Source: JANJWP01 sp964482035
GTDB taxonomy: Bacteria > Patescibacteriota > Gracilibacteria > BD1-5 > UBA2023
Assembly: GCA_964482035.1 (NCBI GenBank)
Contig: CAYZVC010000001.1
Location: 434,001 to 498,000, forward strand
Length of the DNA: 64,000 bases
Direction of reading: 5' to 3'
The translations under genes were made by a program, and so were the position numbers. How positions within the stretch are numbered: the stretch's first letter is position 1; each line of letters opens with the position of its first letter. Under the pieces are notes generated by a model. It worked only from the letters and a program-made list of their open reading frames with translations, was not told where the DNA came from and made no database searches. Below are positions 50,390-59,563 of the stretch, piece after piece.

Positions 50390-50695
50390 ATGGCTAGAAG
50401 AAAAGCTGAAGCAAAACCAAGAGCAGTAGAGATATTCGACGAAGACTTCATAGACTGTCTTCCAACTGGACGTTACTTCTCCGAAAGGGAGGCGATGTAT
50501 CAGCTTTGGAAATCCGACGAATATGGAGAACCGCCTTCCGGAGCCGACCTCAGAGACCACTTCTGGGAATACAGCGAAGGATGCTATCTTCCAAGACCTA
50601 ACCGCTGAGCAATCAGCCGCTGAGAAATCAGCAAACGTTGCCGTCATAAAAGAAGACGGCGATTCGTAAGGAAACGGTTTACGCCGTTGCAGTAA
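50390..50695 (+). CDS. Small protein with foreign-looking codon use
   Basis: AAGGAGGG precedes ATG 50390. The first 72 residues (MARRKAEAKPRAVEIFDEDF...) are not recognised: basic start, acidic middle, aromatic-rich end. Arg is written mainly as AGA here, unlike the CGC/CGT use around it, and the DNA is more AT-rich. The frame meets TGA at 50606 and again at 50621. With TGA = Gly it runs on to TAA 50693-50695, adding a very basic tail (GAISRGEISKRCRHKRRRR). The end at 50608 would be natural in the standard code, so the gene may have come from a standard-code source. Confidence 0.55.
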
Positions 50696-50815
50696 AAAAA
50701 TCGCGCTGTTTGGCTGCTACGATATGGCTATTCGCCAATGAAGGTCACATTTATTGGCATCAGAGTAGGTATATCCTAGCACACCCCGCTACTCGGGCCG
50801 CCAGGACACGTCGCG
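50609..50815 (+). other. Hairpin-rich stretch before a strong terminator, possible structured RNA or 3' UTR
   Basis: Two near-identical 15-base units in tandem (CGCTGAGCAATCAGC and CGCTGAGAAATCAGC), each a small hairpin, are followed by GCCGTC/GACGGC, then GCCAAT/ATTGGC with a 13-base loop, and TAGG/CCTA. It ends at a strong terminator. I could not match it to tmRNA, RNase P, 6S or SRP RNA. The first part overlaps the code-25 extension of the 50.4 kb gene. Confidence 0.3.
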
Positions 50816-50843
50816 TAAAAACCCCCGTCCGCGGGGGTTTTTT
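50816..50843 (+). terminator. Rho-independent terminator
   Basis: AAAAACCCCCG-TCCG-CGGGGGTTTTTT. Confidence 0.9.
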
Positions 50844-50859
50844 CATGGTTCCGAAAGTA

Positions 50860-50888
50860 TTGACATATCACTATGCGAAGTTATAAAT
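50860..50888 (+). promoter_or_regulatory. Promoter of the 50.9 kb coiled-coil gene
   Basis: TTGACA, 17-base spacer, TATAAA. Transcription would start at about 50895-50900, right at the candidate start codons, so the message is nearly leaderless. Confidence 0.65.
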
Positions 50889-50893
50889 CAAAT

Positions 50894-52399
50894 TGAAACA
50901 TGTCGAACGCGAACGCCACATATGCCGGAATCGGCGGAAATCTGGAAGAAGCCGGAAAGCGGCTTCTTTTCCGCGTGTACGAATGAGGGAGGAACACCGC
51001 TCATGAAGCGGAGAAACTCGAAAGCGAACTGTCTGCCGCAATGCTTTCTGCATTCGAGGAATCGCTCAGGAAGCTCGTGCGCTGAGGCGGAGGGAGCATA
51101 ACCGAACTAACCGACTCGATAAGGACGAAGGTCGAGAACGGCATCGCCGAAGCGGAGAACCGGATCATGTCGGAGGTCGACGAAGGCTACGCGATACTCA
51201 AAGACGCCGACAAATGCGACCGCGATCTCAAGCGTTGCGAACTCGCTGCGAAATACGTCCGACAGAAAACCGAAGCGAGAATTCGCGCGATATCCGCGAA
51301 AGGCGCCGATGCCGCAGTATCTTTCGTGCTCCGGCAATCGGAAATCGGCCAAGAAGAGAAGGCTGCGGCACTGGAGAGGGTGAAAACCGCGGAAAACGAG
51401 CGCAAGGAGCTTGAAATCCGATTGTCGAAACTCAATTCCACCCTCAAGGAGGCGGTGACGAAGTTCGTAGGGAACCGAAAATCGCTCCTCACGGAAATCG
51501 AGGCGGAAAAAGCCGCGAAAGCCGCGGCCGTTCAAGAGAGGGACGGCGCGATTGCCGACAGGGACGCTTCCGTCGCGGAACGGGACGAAGCGAAACGGGA
51601 AACGCTGCTCGCGCGCGAACTGTACGAAAAGGTCGCGAGAAAGGCGTCTGACGTCGACAAGATTGCCGGACTCCTCAAGGGTTTCTGAAAATCCGGCGCG
51701 TCGCCGGTAGCGGAACTCGGGGAAATCCTGAACGAACTGCGGAGGGCGAATTCCGAAATCGGAACGCTCAGGACCGAGAACGGAACGCTCAAATCCGAAA
51801 ATGGGAAACTGAACGGCGAACGCGTCGCCTACCAGCGTACGACCGCACGGAATTTCGAGCTCGAACGGCAGGTGTCGGTGATGGCGGAAACGCTTACCGG
51901 ACTCGAAAATCAGGTACGGGCGGAAATCGCGCTCAGAATCGAAGCCGAAGAAGCGGCGGAGGCCGTGAAACTCGATGTCCCCAGAACGGAAAACGAACTC
52001 CGGGCGACTTCGGGCGCGTACTATTCGGTCATGCTCAGAATGGAAGGCAGCGACCCGGAAGCGCAGGACTATTCGTACTACGGACGGCTCGAACGCGAAC
52101 TCGAACGGTGGATCGGACTGTCGCAATCGAAAGGGATCGACGGTTTCTCGGTCGCCGCCAAATCGGTCGCTCTTGCCCGGGACGAATGGCTCACGAATCC
52201 GGCAAGCCTGAAAAGCATCGGGGTATCGCGCTTATCCGCACAGGCGGCGTACGAAAAATGCGTCCGGGAAATCGGACGCATGACGGTTCCCAAGTCCGTC
52301 AGGGACGTGGCGGAAAAATTGAAAATCTACGCGGACGTCGCGGGAATTACCGGTTCGAGAGTTCGGCCCGAAACTATCGTCGACGCGGAGTTCAGCTAA
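50894..52399 (+). CDS. Long coiled-coil protein of unknown function, disputed start
   Basis: About 500 residues, mostly heptad-rich helix (ERVKTAENERKELEIRLSKLNSTLKEAV; LRTENGTLKSENGKLNGE), with three TGA Gly codons, no signal peptide and no membrane segment. In the main frame the only early start is TTG 50894, but the first 16 codons use rare triplets (ATA, TGC, CGG). ATG 50901, in another frame, begins with ordinary codons (MSNANATYAGIGG) and would join the main frame if one base were restored near 50937-50941. So a frameshift, real or from sequencing, is suspected. Function not recognised. Confidence 0.65.
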
Positions 52400-52958
52400 A
52401 CCGGCATCCCGAATCGTGGTCGACGGCCATTCCCACGGCCTGCATGAACGCGTAGCAGATGGTGGATCCGACGAATTTGAATCCGAGTTTGGCGAGCGCT
52501 TTGGACATAGCGTCGCTTTCGGGGGTTTTCGCCTTGAAATCGGAAAGTGCGTTCGGCACGTACACGATAGGGCGGTCGTCCACGAACGACCAGAGCAGTT
52601 TTGAGAAATCCCCTCCCCCGTTCACGTACGCGAGGTACGCTGCGGCGTTTTTCCGGACGGCTTCGAGTTTCAGCCGGAGGCGGATGACGCCCGGATCGAG
52701 AAGCGCGGCGTCGATTTCCGCATCGGTCATGGCGGCCACCTTAACGGGATCGAAACCGTGGAAGCGCGAACGGTAGGTTTCGCGCTTTTTCAGGACCGTA
52801 AGCCAAGAGAGTCCGGCTTGCTGGCCTTCGAGGCAGAGGCATTCGAAAAGTTCGACGGGATCGCGGACTTCGACGCCCCATTCTTCGTCGTGATAGGCCT
52901 TCATGAGTTCGTTTCAGAGGCACCATGCGCAGGCGTCGCGCTTTTGGGATTCGGACAT
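52374..52958 (-). CDS. tag: DNA-3-methyladenine glycosylase I
   Basis: 194 residues. Zinc-snap and substrate residues of Tag are visible: Cys in ACAWCLG, YHDEEWG, LFECLCLEGQQAGLSW, and the C-terminal pair His/Cys in DHDSGC. One TGA Gly is in the N-terminal CLGN. After CRFS the frame passes a second TGA and ends at TAG 52374-52376, overlapping the convergent coiled-coil gene by 26 bases. It removes 3-methyladenine from alkylated DNA. Probably cotranscribed with the TrmB-type regulator upstream. Confidence 0.9.
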
Positions 52959-52989
52959 GTGGAAATCGTTTTAGGGATACCGTGGGCGT

Positions 52990-53778
52990 TTATTTGCCGT
53001 TCGAGCGATTCAGGCGTTCGCGGACGGACGTCTCGTCTTGGCCGTCTCGGCGGAGGTACCGGAACATCATTCGAAAAATCTTTTCTTCGAGCCTCGCGAG
53101 CGGGGCGGATTCTATGGTGAAGGCGGTCTTCGATGCGTAGTCGATGATGGCGACGCGGTCGGCGTAGATGATCTTGGTCACGTCGTCGTCGAACGATCCG
53201 AAAGAATCCGGAATGGCGGCGAGTTCCCGATTGGGGCGTTGCTTTTTGGACGCGACCGATTTTTCGTTGGTTATGACGAGACGCGAGAGGTTTTTCTCGT
53301 CGCGCATCTTCACGTAGCGCTCCTGGAGGGGTGGCGGTTCGGCTCACGGAAGCTGTTTTCTCGAAGAAAAACGCATGTACTCCCCTCCCTTCGGAACGCG
53401 CTCAACGATGTCGAAGAGCACTTCGTGAATCCCCTTCTGCCCCTCGTAATGACGGAGCGTCGGGCGGTCGACCGAGCGCGAGAATTCGGAATCGAGCTGC
53501 TCGACCATGGCGGAAAAACCGAGTTTCGATTCTTCGTAGAGACGTTCGAGCTTGCGCGGGCTTTCCGGGACGTAGAGCGTCCGTTTGCCTTTGGGATGCG
53601 CGGTGACGAGGCCGGATTCCATGAGGCTCGGAAGGGCCCGGTAGACGTCCGGGCGGTGGAGATTGCCGGATTTGGCGATTTCCGCGACGGTCGCCGGAAA
53701 CTTGGAAAGGAGCGCGAGATAGGTCTCGGATTCGCGCTCGTTCAGCCCGGCTTTCTTCAAAAGGAGGAGTTTGTCCAT
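52990..53778 (-). CDS. TrmB-family transcriptional regulator
   Basis: 262 residues with one TGA Gly in the middle. The N-terminal winged helix is typical of TrmB (LLLLKKAGLNERESETYLALL, TVAEIAKSGNLHRPDVYRALPSLMESGLV), then a helix linker and a C-terminal sensor domain. In archaea TrmB proteins sense sugars; the ligand here is unknown. ATG 53776-53778 is preferred to a GTG seven codons upstream. The start region has TTCC-N6-GGAA and TATACT upstream, a possible self-operator. The tag gene follows 31 bases after the stop. Confidence 0.8.
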
Positions 53779-53955
53779 AAGTGGAATGTTTCGTGTCACT
53801 TTTCAAATGGAGTATATTCCTTTACTGGAAAAGAAAAATGGAAAATCTCATAGGAGTGAAATTCCATATTTGATAAAATCCAAAGACATTTGAAAGGTTG
53901 TGGAGATGATGCCATTGTCCGGACGACGCACCGCTATCCACTCACCGTCCATCCC

Positions 53956-54939
53956 ATGAGCAACGTTTCCACCCTCTCGGCCAATACCGTATTCGACAAA
54001 GCCGACCTCCACTTCCATACCACCATGTCCGACGGAGGTGCGACCAGCGCCGAAGCCGTCGCCCGATGCGTAAGAAACGGCGTTCGCTTCGCCGTCGCCA
54101 CCGAGCACGACGTAGTCAACCGCGAATTCGCGAAACTCGCCGCCGAAAACGGCATCGGCACCCTCGAGGGGGTCGAAATCTCCGCGAGAGCCCCCATCGG
54201 CGGCGGGAAGGTAAAACATCTCCACCTGACCTCGTACTCCAAGAGCTTCGTACCGCAGATCGACGCGCTCATGGAAGAAACCCGCAACGGCCGGGTGTGC
54301 AAAATGGCCATCCAATGCGAAACCCTCGCGAAGATCGGCTTCGACGTCACCCACGAAGCGTTTCTCAAGAGGTTCGAAAACGGCGGATTCGACTTGGCGA
54401 ACCTCACGAATTTCCACCTCGCCGAATTCCTCGTCGAACGTCCCTCGACCTCGGCGCTTACCAAGGCTATCATGGGCGCCGAAGTCACTAATCCGAACGA
54501 CTTCATCAAGCTCTTTCTCAAACGCGAATCCCCCTACCCGGTAGGAGTGGCGCAGAACTTCCCCGAGTACGAACCGAAGGCCGAGCTCGTCTCCGAACTG
54601 GTAGTACGTCAGTCGAAAGGCATCCTCTCGATCGCCCATCCGAACTTCACCTTCGAAAAAGAAGGCGTGGAAGCCTTCGAAAACGGCATCGCGGAAAACC
54701 TCGTCGCCGCGGGCGTCAACGGCATCGAACTCAATCCCCACGCGACTCCCGAATGGACGCTCGCGGTGCTTCGGACCAAGCGCAAGTACGGACTCATCCT
54801 CACCTTCGGATCGGACTGCCACTTCCTCCCGAACAAGATCGGCGACGGACGCCACTCGGACGTGGGCGAAACCCACGGATACCTCGACGCAGAAACCACC
54901 AACGATTGGGTGGCGAGAATCCTCGATGCGGTATCGTAA
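53956..54939 (+). CDS. PHP-domain metal-dependent phosphoesterase
   Basis: 327 residues, no TGA codons. The PHP signature DLHFHTTMSDGG is near residue 18, followed by VATEHDVVNREF, HLHLTSYS, SIAHPNF and, near the C-terminus, GSDCHFLP. These His/Asp/Glu residues bind two or three metals. Relatives include histidinol phosphatase and nucleotide 3',5'-phosphatases; the substrate here is not known. Longer than the minimal PHP phosphatase because of an insertion at about residues 110-190. ATG 53956 (MSNVSTL) chosen over upstream frame starts. Confidence 0.85.
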   Translation: MSNVSTLSANTVFDKADLHFHTTMSDGGATSAEAVARCVRNGVRFAVATEHDVVNREFAKLAAENGIGTLEGVEISARAPIGGGKVKHLHLTSYSKSFVPQIDALMEETRNGRVCKMAIQCETLAKIGFDVTHEAFLKRFENGGFDLANLTNFHLAEFLVERPSTSALTKAIMGAEVTNPNDFIKLFLKRESPYPVGVAQNFPEYEPKAELVSELVVRQSKGILSIAHPNFTFEKEGVEAFENGIAENLVAAGVNGIELNPHATPEWTLAVLRTKRKYGLILTFGSDCHFLPNKIGDGRHSDVGETHGYLDAETTNDWVARILDAVS

Positions 54940-54956
54940 TCCGAAACGCTTCGAAG

Positions 54957-54984
54957 AAAAACCCCGGAATCATCCGGGGTTTTC
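54957..54984. terminator. Rho-independent terminator
   Basis: AAAACCCCGG-AATCAT-CCGGGGTTTT between convergent genes. Confidence 0.85.
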
Positions 54985-55017
54985 GCATGTCGGGGAAATT
55001 TGAAAAAGGTTCCGCGG

Positions 55018-56229
55018 CTATTTCGAATACTTCACGCGGACCGTAACGGTTCCGTTCTCCAACTTCATGGAAGAATCCCATCCGTGGGCTTCCGCAATGC
55101 GGCGGACGAGGGAAAGGCCGATTCCGGACCCCTTTCCGGGCGTTCCCACGAACGCGTCGAAGGCGTTCCTTATGACCTTCGGGTCAGCATCCGGCGCCGG
55201 ATTCGAGAATTCGAAACCGGTGGAAGTGAAGAGCACCGTGATCTTCGAATCGGAAGGCGCATGCACCAGCGCGTTGGACGCGAGGTTCCGAAAAAGGGTT
55301 CAAAGGATCTTCGCGTCGGCGGGAACGGTGGACGGGGCGTCGGAAGCGGAGGCTACCAAGAAGCGGTCGACGGCTCAGGTACGTGCGAGCGTATCGTCCA
55401 AAACGGCGCGGAGGTCAGTGGGTTCGGTCTTGGCAAGGGTTCAGGATGCCGAGAAAAGCAGGAGGTCGTCGACGGTATCACGCATCATGCCGATTTCGGA
55501 AATGGCGGATTTGAGGTAGTCCTCGGCGCCTTCTTTCACGGCGAGCGCCAACTGCATGTCGCTCTTAGCCACGGCGAGCGGGGTCTTGAGTTCGTGGGCG
55601 ATGTGGCGCGCGTAGGCGCGTTCGCGTTCGGCGAGCTCCTCGATAGGCCGGATGACTTTTCTCGCGAAGGAAAGCGAGATGAAGAAAAGCAGGAATGAAA
55701 ACGCCAACACCCCGAAGAGAACGGAAGTGAGGATGGCGAAACGCGGTCACATGAGCACGTCTTCCGGTTCGTAGAGCACCAGCGTTCGCTGGTCGTTCAA
55801 ACGTACGGCATACACGACGTACTTGTCGTCTCAGAGTTCGCGGACTTCGGCACGCCCCAGCTGGAGGTCCTTGAAGGCGTTTTCTTGGACGTCTTCCGAT
55901 TCGAGGGAGCCCACCACGGAGAACGAACCGTCGCGGTATACCACGGCGAAATTCCGGAGCGGTCAACGCTGGCCGAAGCCGCGTTCCTGCGATTTGGCGA
56001 ATTCGAGTTCGGGACGATCTGCTTTGGAAATAGCGAGCGGGAGGTCCGCCTTGCGGTTGGCAAGCATTTCCACGCGCTTCTCGAAAAAGTCTTCCACGCG
56101 TTTTCCGTCGACCATCCATCCGAAAGAAGCGGCTACCGCCATGACGCCCAAAAGCGCCAAGAGCACCGAGACGGTAACGCGCGAGGCGAGGAGGTATTCG
56201 GGGCGGTGGAAGGTTTCTCTGATGTTCAT
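55018..56229 (-). CDS. Sensor histidine kinase
   Basis: 403 residues, joined across several TGA Gly codons. Two membrane helices (VTVSVLLALLGVMAVAA and LAFSFLLFFISLSFA) enclose an extracytoplasmic sensor region of about 130 residues. After a short linker (RPIEELAERE), the H-box is IAHELKTPLAVAKSD, followed by a dimerisation helix and an ATPase domain with GKGSGIGLSLVRRIAEAHG. Translationally coupled to the response regulator (one base between them). The sensor part has no family I know. Confidence 0.9.
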
Positions 56230-56230
56230 A

Positions 56231-56893
56231 TTATTCGATTACGTATCCGACGTTCCGGATGGTGCGAATGAGGTCTTTTCAAAGTTTTTTCCGAAGCGAA
56301 GAGACGTGCGCTTCGAGCGTGACGGAGTCGAAGCCGAGGGATTCTTCGGTTTCGCCCCATACGGCTTCGAGGATTTCGGATTTGTTCTTGGGGACTCCGC
56401 GGTTTTTCGAAAGGAACTCGAAGACTCCCCATTCTTTCGCCGGAAGGTCGTACGAAACGCCGTCCTTCGTGATCTTCATCTTGTCGAAGTCGACTTCGTA
56501 CCCGAAGATTTCGGATTTCGATTCGATAGGCTTCTCACGCCTTCTCGCCACCGCCTTGATGCGCGCTACGAGCTCGTCCGGCTCGAAGGGTTTGGTGAGG
56601 TAGTCGTCGGCGCCCGCGTCCAGCGTTTCGACCTTGTCCACGGTGAGCGAGTCGGAAGTGAGCGCGAGTACCGGGGTATTGTCGCCCATTGCGCGGATTT
56701 CCTTCAAAAACGTCCGGCCGTCCATAATGGGCATGTTCAAATCGAGCACGATGGCGGAATACGGGTGCGAGCGAACGAGGTCGAGCGCTTCTTTTCCGGT
56801 AACCGCTTCGTCGGATTCCATTCCCGCGAGGCGGAGGAAGGTCCTGACGTTCGCGCGGAGCTTGGGATGGTCGTCTACTACGAGGATGCGCAT
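56231..56893 (-). CDS. OmpR-family response regulator
   Basis: 220 residues. Receiver domain: acidic pair in LVVDDHP, phospho-Asp in IVLDLNMPIMDG, Thr in LALTSDS and Lys in YLTKPFEPDEL. C-terminal winged helix: EWGVFEFLSKNRGVPKNKSEIL, VTLEAHVSSLRKKLG and LIRTIRNVGYVIE. One TGA Gly near the end. It is the likely binder of the four TTTCAA-N5/6-CTTAA boxes that flank the right end of the window, by position and by the direct-repeat form these proteins prefer; this is inference. Confidence 0.93.
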
Positions 56894-56972
56894 GCGCGTT
56901 CAAATAGGGATACGCTCACAGAATACGCACCGTTACGCCTATTCCAAGGAGCTTTTCGAGAAACTCGGCACA

Positions 56973-56988
56973 TTTCAAGCGCGCTTAA
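56973..56988 (+). promoter_or_regulatory. Shared regulatory box 1 (57.1 kb gene)
   Basis: TTTCAA-GCGCG-CTTAA, 77 bases before ATG 57066 and just upstream of a possible -10 (CATGAT). Together with flanking bases, 20 of 23 positions agree with box 4. Confidence 0.6.
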
Positions 56989-57065
56989 ACTTCGCGGGGC
57001 ATGATGTTTGCGCCACCGGGAAATCCGGCGGACATAACCGCGTTTATCAATTCAACTTCCACACT

Positions 57066-57767
57066 ATGAACGCAAAACAGAAAAAGATGGCGATCGCCGC
57101 AGCCGCGATCATCGTGACCGTTCCGGCAATCGGATTCGCCGCAGCGAGCACCTCGACCGGATCCGCAGTCGTAAATCAGGCGTTCCGCGAAATGCGAGGA
57201 GGCTCCGGATCCCACATGGGAGAAGGCCGCGGAATGAACGGCGGAGGTTTCGGAGGGATGATGGGCGGAAACGCCGGAATGCTCTCCAACGAAAAAATCC
57301 GCACCGCACTCGCGGCGAGCGGAGTAACCCTCCCCACCGCCGACGAGGCGAAGGCGTTCCAAGAAAAGATGAAGGCTGCGCGCGAAGCTGAAGCGAAGCT
57401 CTCCGATACCAACAAGGCCGCGCTCAAAGCCATGCGCGACACGACCCAGCAGAAGATTCAGGCAATCCGCGAGGAATCCGCCAAGGCCGAACGGGAATAC
57501 CTCCGTTCCAAAGGCGTTGCGCTCCCGGCGGAAGACGAAATCTCCAAGATGGCCGAGACTATGAAGAAGGCCGGCGAAGTCCTCCGCGCGCAGCACCCGA
57601 ACATGGATAAGGAGCGTGGCGAAGGACGCGGGCACGGTCGCGGAATGCGCGGCAGAATGGGAATGGGAATGGGCTTCGGTCCGTCCGATAACGACGGCGT
57701 GCCTCCGGCAGACGCCCCAGAAGCGCCCGCTTCCACCGGAACCCAAGGAACCGGCACCGCTCAGTAA
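57066..57767 (+). CDS. Secreted Gly/Met-rich protein, Spy/CpxP-like in style
   Basis: 233 residues. Signal peptide (MAIAAAAIIVTVPAIGFA, cut after AAA/A) followed by a Gly/Met/His-rich stretch (MRGGSGSHMGEGRGMNGG), a long charged helix region (EKMKAAREAEAKLSD, QQKIQAIREESAKAERE) and a second Gly/Arg/Met-rich tail. Small helical periplasmic proteins with such composition (Spy, CpxP, metal-binding chaperones) are classic targets of envelope-stress two-component systems. Divergent from the response regulator with a shared box upstream. No TGA codons. Confidence 0.65.
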   Translation: MNAKQKKMAIAAAAIIVTVPAIGFAAASTSTGSAVVNQAFREMRGGSGSHMGEGRGMNGGGFGGMMGGNAGMLSNEKIRTALAASGVTLPTADEAKAFQEKMKAAREAEAKLSDTNKAALKAMRDTTQQKIQAIREESAKAEREYLRSKGVALPAEDEISKMAETMKKAGEVLRAQHPNMDKERGEGRGHGRGMRGRMGMGMGFGPSDNDGVPPADAPEAPASTGTQGTGTAQ

Positions 57768-57790
57768 TCGAAAACGTTCGCATGGACCGA

Positions 57791-57815
57791 AAACCGCCCC
57801 AACGGGCGGTTTTTT
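57791..57815 (+). terminator. Rho-independent terminator
   Basis: AAACCGCCC-CAAC-GGGCGGTTT stem followed by T's. Confidence 0.85.
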
Positions 57816-57824
57816 CGTGGGCAT

Positions 57825-57841
57825 TTTCAAATTCCCCTTAA
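57825..57841 (+). promoter_or_regulatory. Shared regulatory box 2 (57.9 kb gene)
   Basis: TTTCAA-ATTCCC-CTTAA, 10 bases upstream of a TATCAT -10 (57852-57857) and 68 bases before ATG 57910. Confidence 0.6.
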
Positions 57842-57909
57842 GTACGGTGGGTATCATTCCCATGTCGCCTGACGAAAGGCGCACGATCTTACCATTGAAT
57901 ACTTCGTTT

Positions 57910-58593
57910 ATGAAAAAGCAGGCACTTTCCGCGCTCGTCCTCGTCGGTCTCGGCATGGCGACTTCCCAGGTTTTCGCGGATAGCGAAACCCAATCCGCCG
58001 TCACCGAACGTCCGGCGCACCGCATCGGAACCGGTTCGGTGAACGAATCCGCGAAACGCGGACAGAACCAGGGCATGGAATTCAAGCAATTTCTCCGAAC
58101 CGACCTCACCGCCTCGGAAACCGCGACCCTTACCGGCGCACTTGAAGCGAACCGCACTTCCATGAGGACACTCTCGGATTCGTTGAAAGCCGGAACGATT
58201 GCCCAGACGGAATTCGAAACCCAGGCCAAAGCGCTTCGGGAATCGCTCAAGAACGTCATCGTAGGGTACGTGGCCGCAGATAAGGTCGATGAATTCTACG
58301 CGGAATTCGAGAAGTTTCCGGCGGCCCCGCGGGCCGGAGCCAACGGGAAAGTAAAAACTTCGTACCTTCCGGCGAACATCGCTACCGCGCTCGACAACAA
58401 GCTCGCGGCCTATTCGAACGATACCGACCGCAAAGCATGGCTCGACGCGGTAGTCGGAAAGGTGGAAACCATGAAGTCGAAAGCGAAGAAAACCAAGACC
58501 AAAGCCCTTCTCCAGGAATTCAAGACGCTCCTTCAGGAAAAGATCGACGCGCTCGATAACGACGTCAGCATCGACGCTATCTTCCAGCAATAG
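57910..58593 (+). CDS. Secreted helical protein, paralogue A
   Basis: 227 residues. Signal peptide (LSALVLVGLGMATSQVFA). The mature part has LRTDLTASETATLTGALEANR and TLSDSLKAGTIAQTEFETQ, which match paralogue B at 58.7 kb almost word for word (LRTNLTKAEMDAL; TLADSLKAGTITQAEFENQ). Repeated helices with Leu/Thr spacing recall the Spy/CpxP fold, but the LTxxQ motif is not clear. No TGA codons. Own promoter box and terminator. Confidence 0.65.
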   Translation: MKKQALSALVLVGLGMATSQVFADSETQSAVTERPAHRIGTGSVNESAKRGQNQGMEFKQFLRTDLTASETATLTGALEANRTSMRTLSDSLKAGTIAQTEFETQAKALRESLKNVIVGYVAADKVDEFYAEFEKFPAAPRAGANGKVKTSYLPANIATALDNKLAAYSNDTDRKAWLDAVVGKVETMKSKAKKTKTKALLQEFKTLLQEKIDALDNDVSIDAIFQQ

Positions 58594-58605
58594 CGAAACC
58601 GACGA

Positions 58606-58636
58606 GAAAAACCCGCCGAAATATCCGGCGGGTTTT
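58606..58636 (+). terminator. Rho-independent terminator
   Basis: AAAACCCGCCG-AAATAT-CCGGCGGGTTTT; the second box begins in its T-run. Confidence 0.85.
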
Positions 58637-58649
58637 CAATTTCCCTTAA
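58634..58649 (+). promoter_or_regulatory. Shared regulatory box 3 (58.7 kb gene)
   Basis: TTTCAA-TTTCC-CTTAA, upstream of a TAGAGT-like -10 and 64 bases before ATG 58714. Confidence 0.6.
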
Positions 58650-58713
58650 GATTCGAAGTGGTAGAGTATCCGCGTCTTCTCGAAAGACGACCTAATTCTC
58701 ACCCTTTCCATGT

Positions 58714-59508
58714 ATGGCAGCAAAGAAAACGACGGCCGTAGCGGCCATGATTCTCGCGGGCATCGCCGCATCTGCGGCTTCCGCGTACGCTGATGAAAAC
58801 GAATCCCAAGAACAGCAAGGTCAGGGGCAGGAAATGCGCCAAGGCGGACGCGAAGGCGAAATGCGCGAACGCTCCGGAAGCGGATCCCAGCAGCGCCGCG
58901 GCGGAGGCGGAATGATTGACCAATATCTCCGGACCAACCTCACCAAGGCCGAAATGGACGCGCTCAAGGTCGTGCTCGACCAACAGCGAGACGCGATGAA
59001 AACCCTTGCCGATTCGCTGAAAGCCGGAACGATCACCCAGGCGGAATTCGAAAACCAGGCGAAAGCCCTACGCGAAGCGCACGTCACTGCCGTAAGCCAG
59101 TACGTAGCGACCGAAAAGCTCGAAGCGTTCAAGACGGCCCTCGCGGCACGCCCCCTCACTCCGCCGAAAGAAGGTCGGGAACAAGGAGAGCGCGGACGCA
59201 TGGATAACGGGAGCGGCAGCGTATCCAACGGCGGCAACCGTCCGGCACGCGAAACCCGCCAAGCCAAACTCCTTCCGGTTTCCATCGGGACGAAGATCGA
59301 CGCGAAACTCGCGGCCCTCGGGACGGACGCCGCGCGCGCCGAATGGCTGAACGCGGTAATCGCGAAGGTCGAAGCGCTCGAAGCGAAGGCCAAGTCCAAG
59401 AAGGCCAAGAGCCTCTTCTCGGAACTCAAGGATATCCTGAACGAAAAACTCGACGCCATCGACGGAACCACGACGGACGTGAATTCGCTCGACAGCCTCA
59501 TCCAGTAA
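58714..59508 (+). CDS. Secreted helical protein, paralogue B
   Basis: 264 residues. Signal peptide (TAVAAMILAGIAASAASAYA), then a Gln/Gly/Arg-rich linker (EQQGQGQEMRQGGREGEMRE), then the same two-helix unit as paralogue A, a second basic linker, and a C-terminal helical domain (LLPVSIGTKIDAKLAALGTD, EALEAKAKSKKAKSLF) also matched in paralogue A (YLPANIATALDNKLAA, MKSKAKKTKTKALL). No TGA codons. Likely extracytoplasmic, role in envelope stress inferred from context. Confidence 0.65.
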   Translation: MAAKKTTAVAAMILAGIAASAASAYADENESQEQQGQGQEMRQGGREGEMRERSGSGSQQRRGGGGMIDQYLRTNLTKAEMDALKVVLDQQRDAMKTLADSLKAGTITQAEFENQAKALREAHVTAVSQYVATEKLEAFKTALAARPLTPPKEGREQGERGRMDNGSGSVSNGGNRPARETRQAKLLPVSIGTKIDAKLAALGTDAARAEWLNAVIAKVEALEAKAKSKKAKSLFSELKDILNEKLDAIDGTTTDVNSLDSLIQ

Positions 59509-59521
59509 TCGAACGATATCA

Positions 59522-59553
59522 GAAACCCCCGGCGAATACGGCCGGGGGTTTTA
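59522..59553. terminator. Terminator between paralogue B and the ABC ATPase gene
   Basis: AAACCCCCGGC-GAATACG-GCCGGGGGTTTT, usable in both directions. Confidence 0.85.
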
Positions 59554-59563
59554 TTGAATTCGC

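Noticed and set aside
50700..50815. tmRNA, RNase P RNA, 6S or SRP RNA in the structured stretch
   Set aside because: The hallmark sequences of these RNAs (CCA-ending acceptor with T-loop, GAGGAAAGTCC-like core, GGAAG-type SRP loop) are not there.
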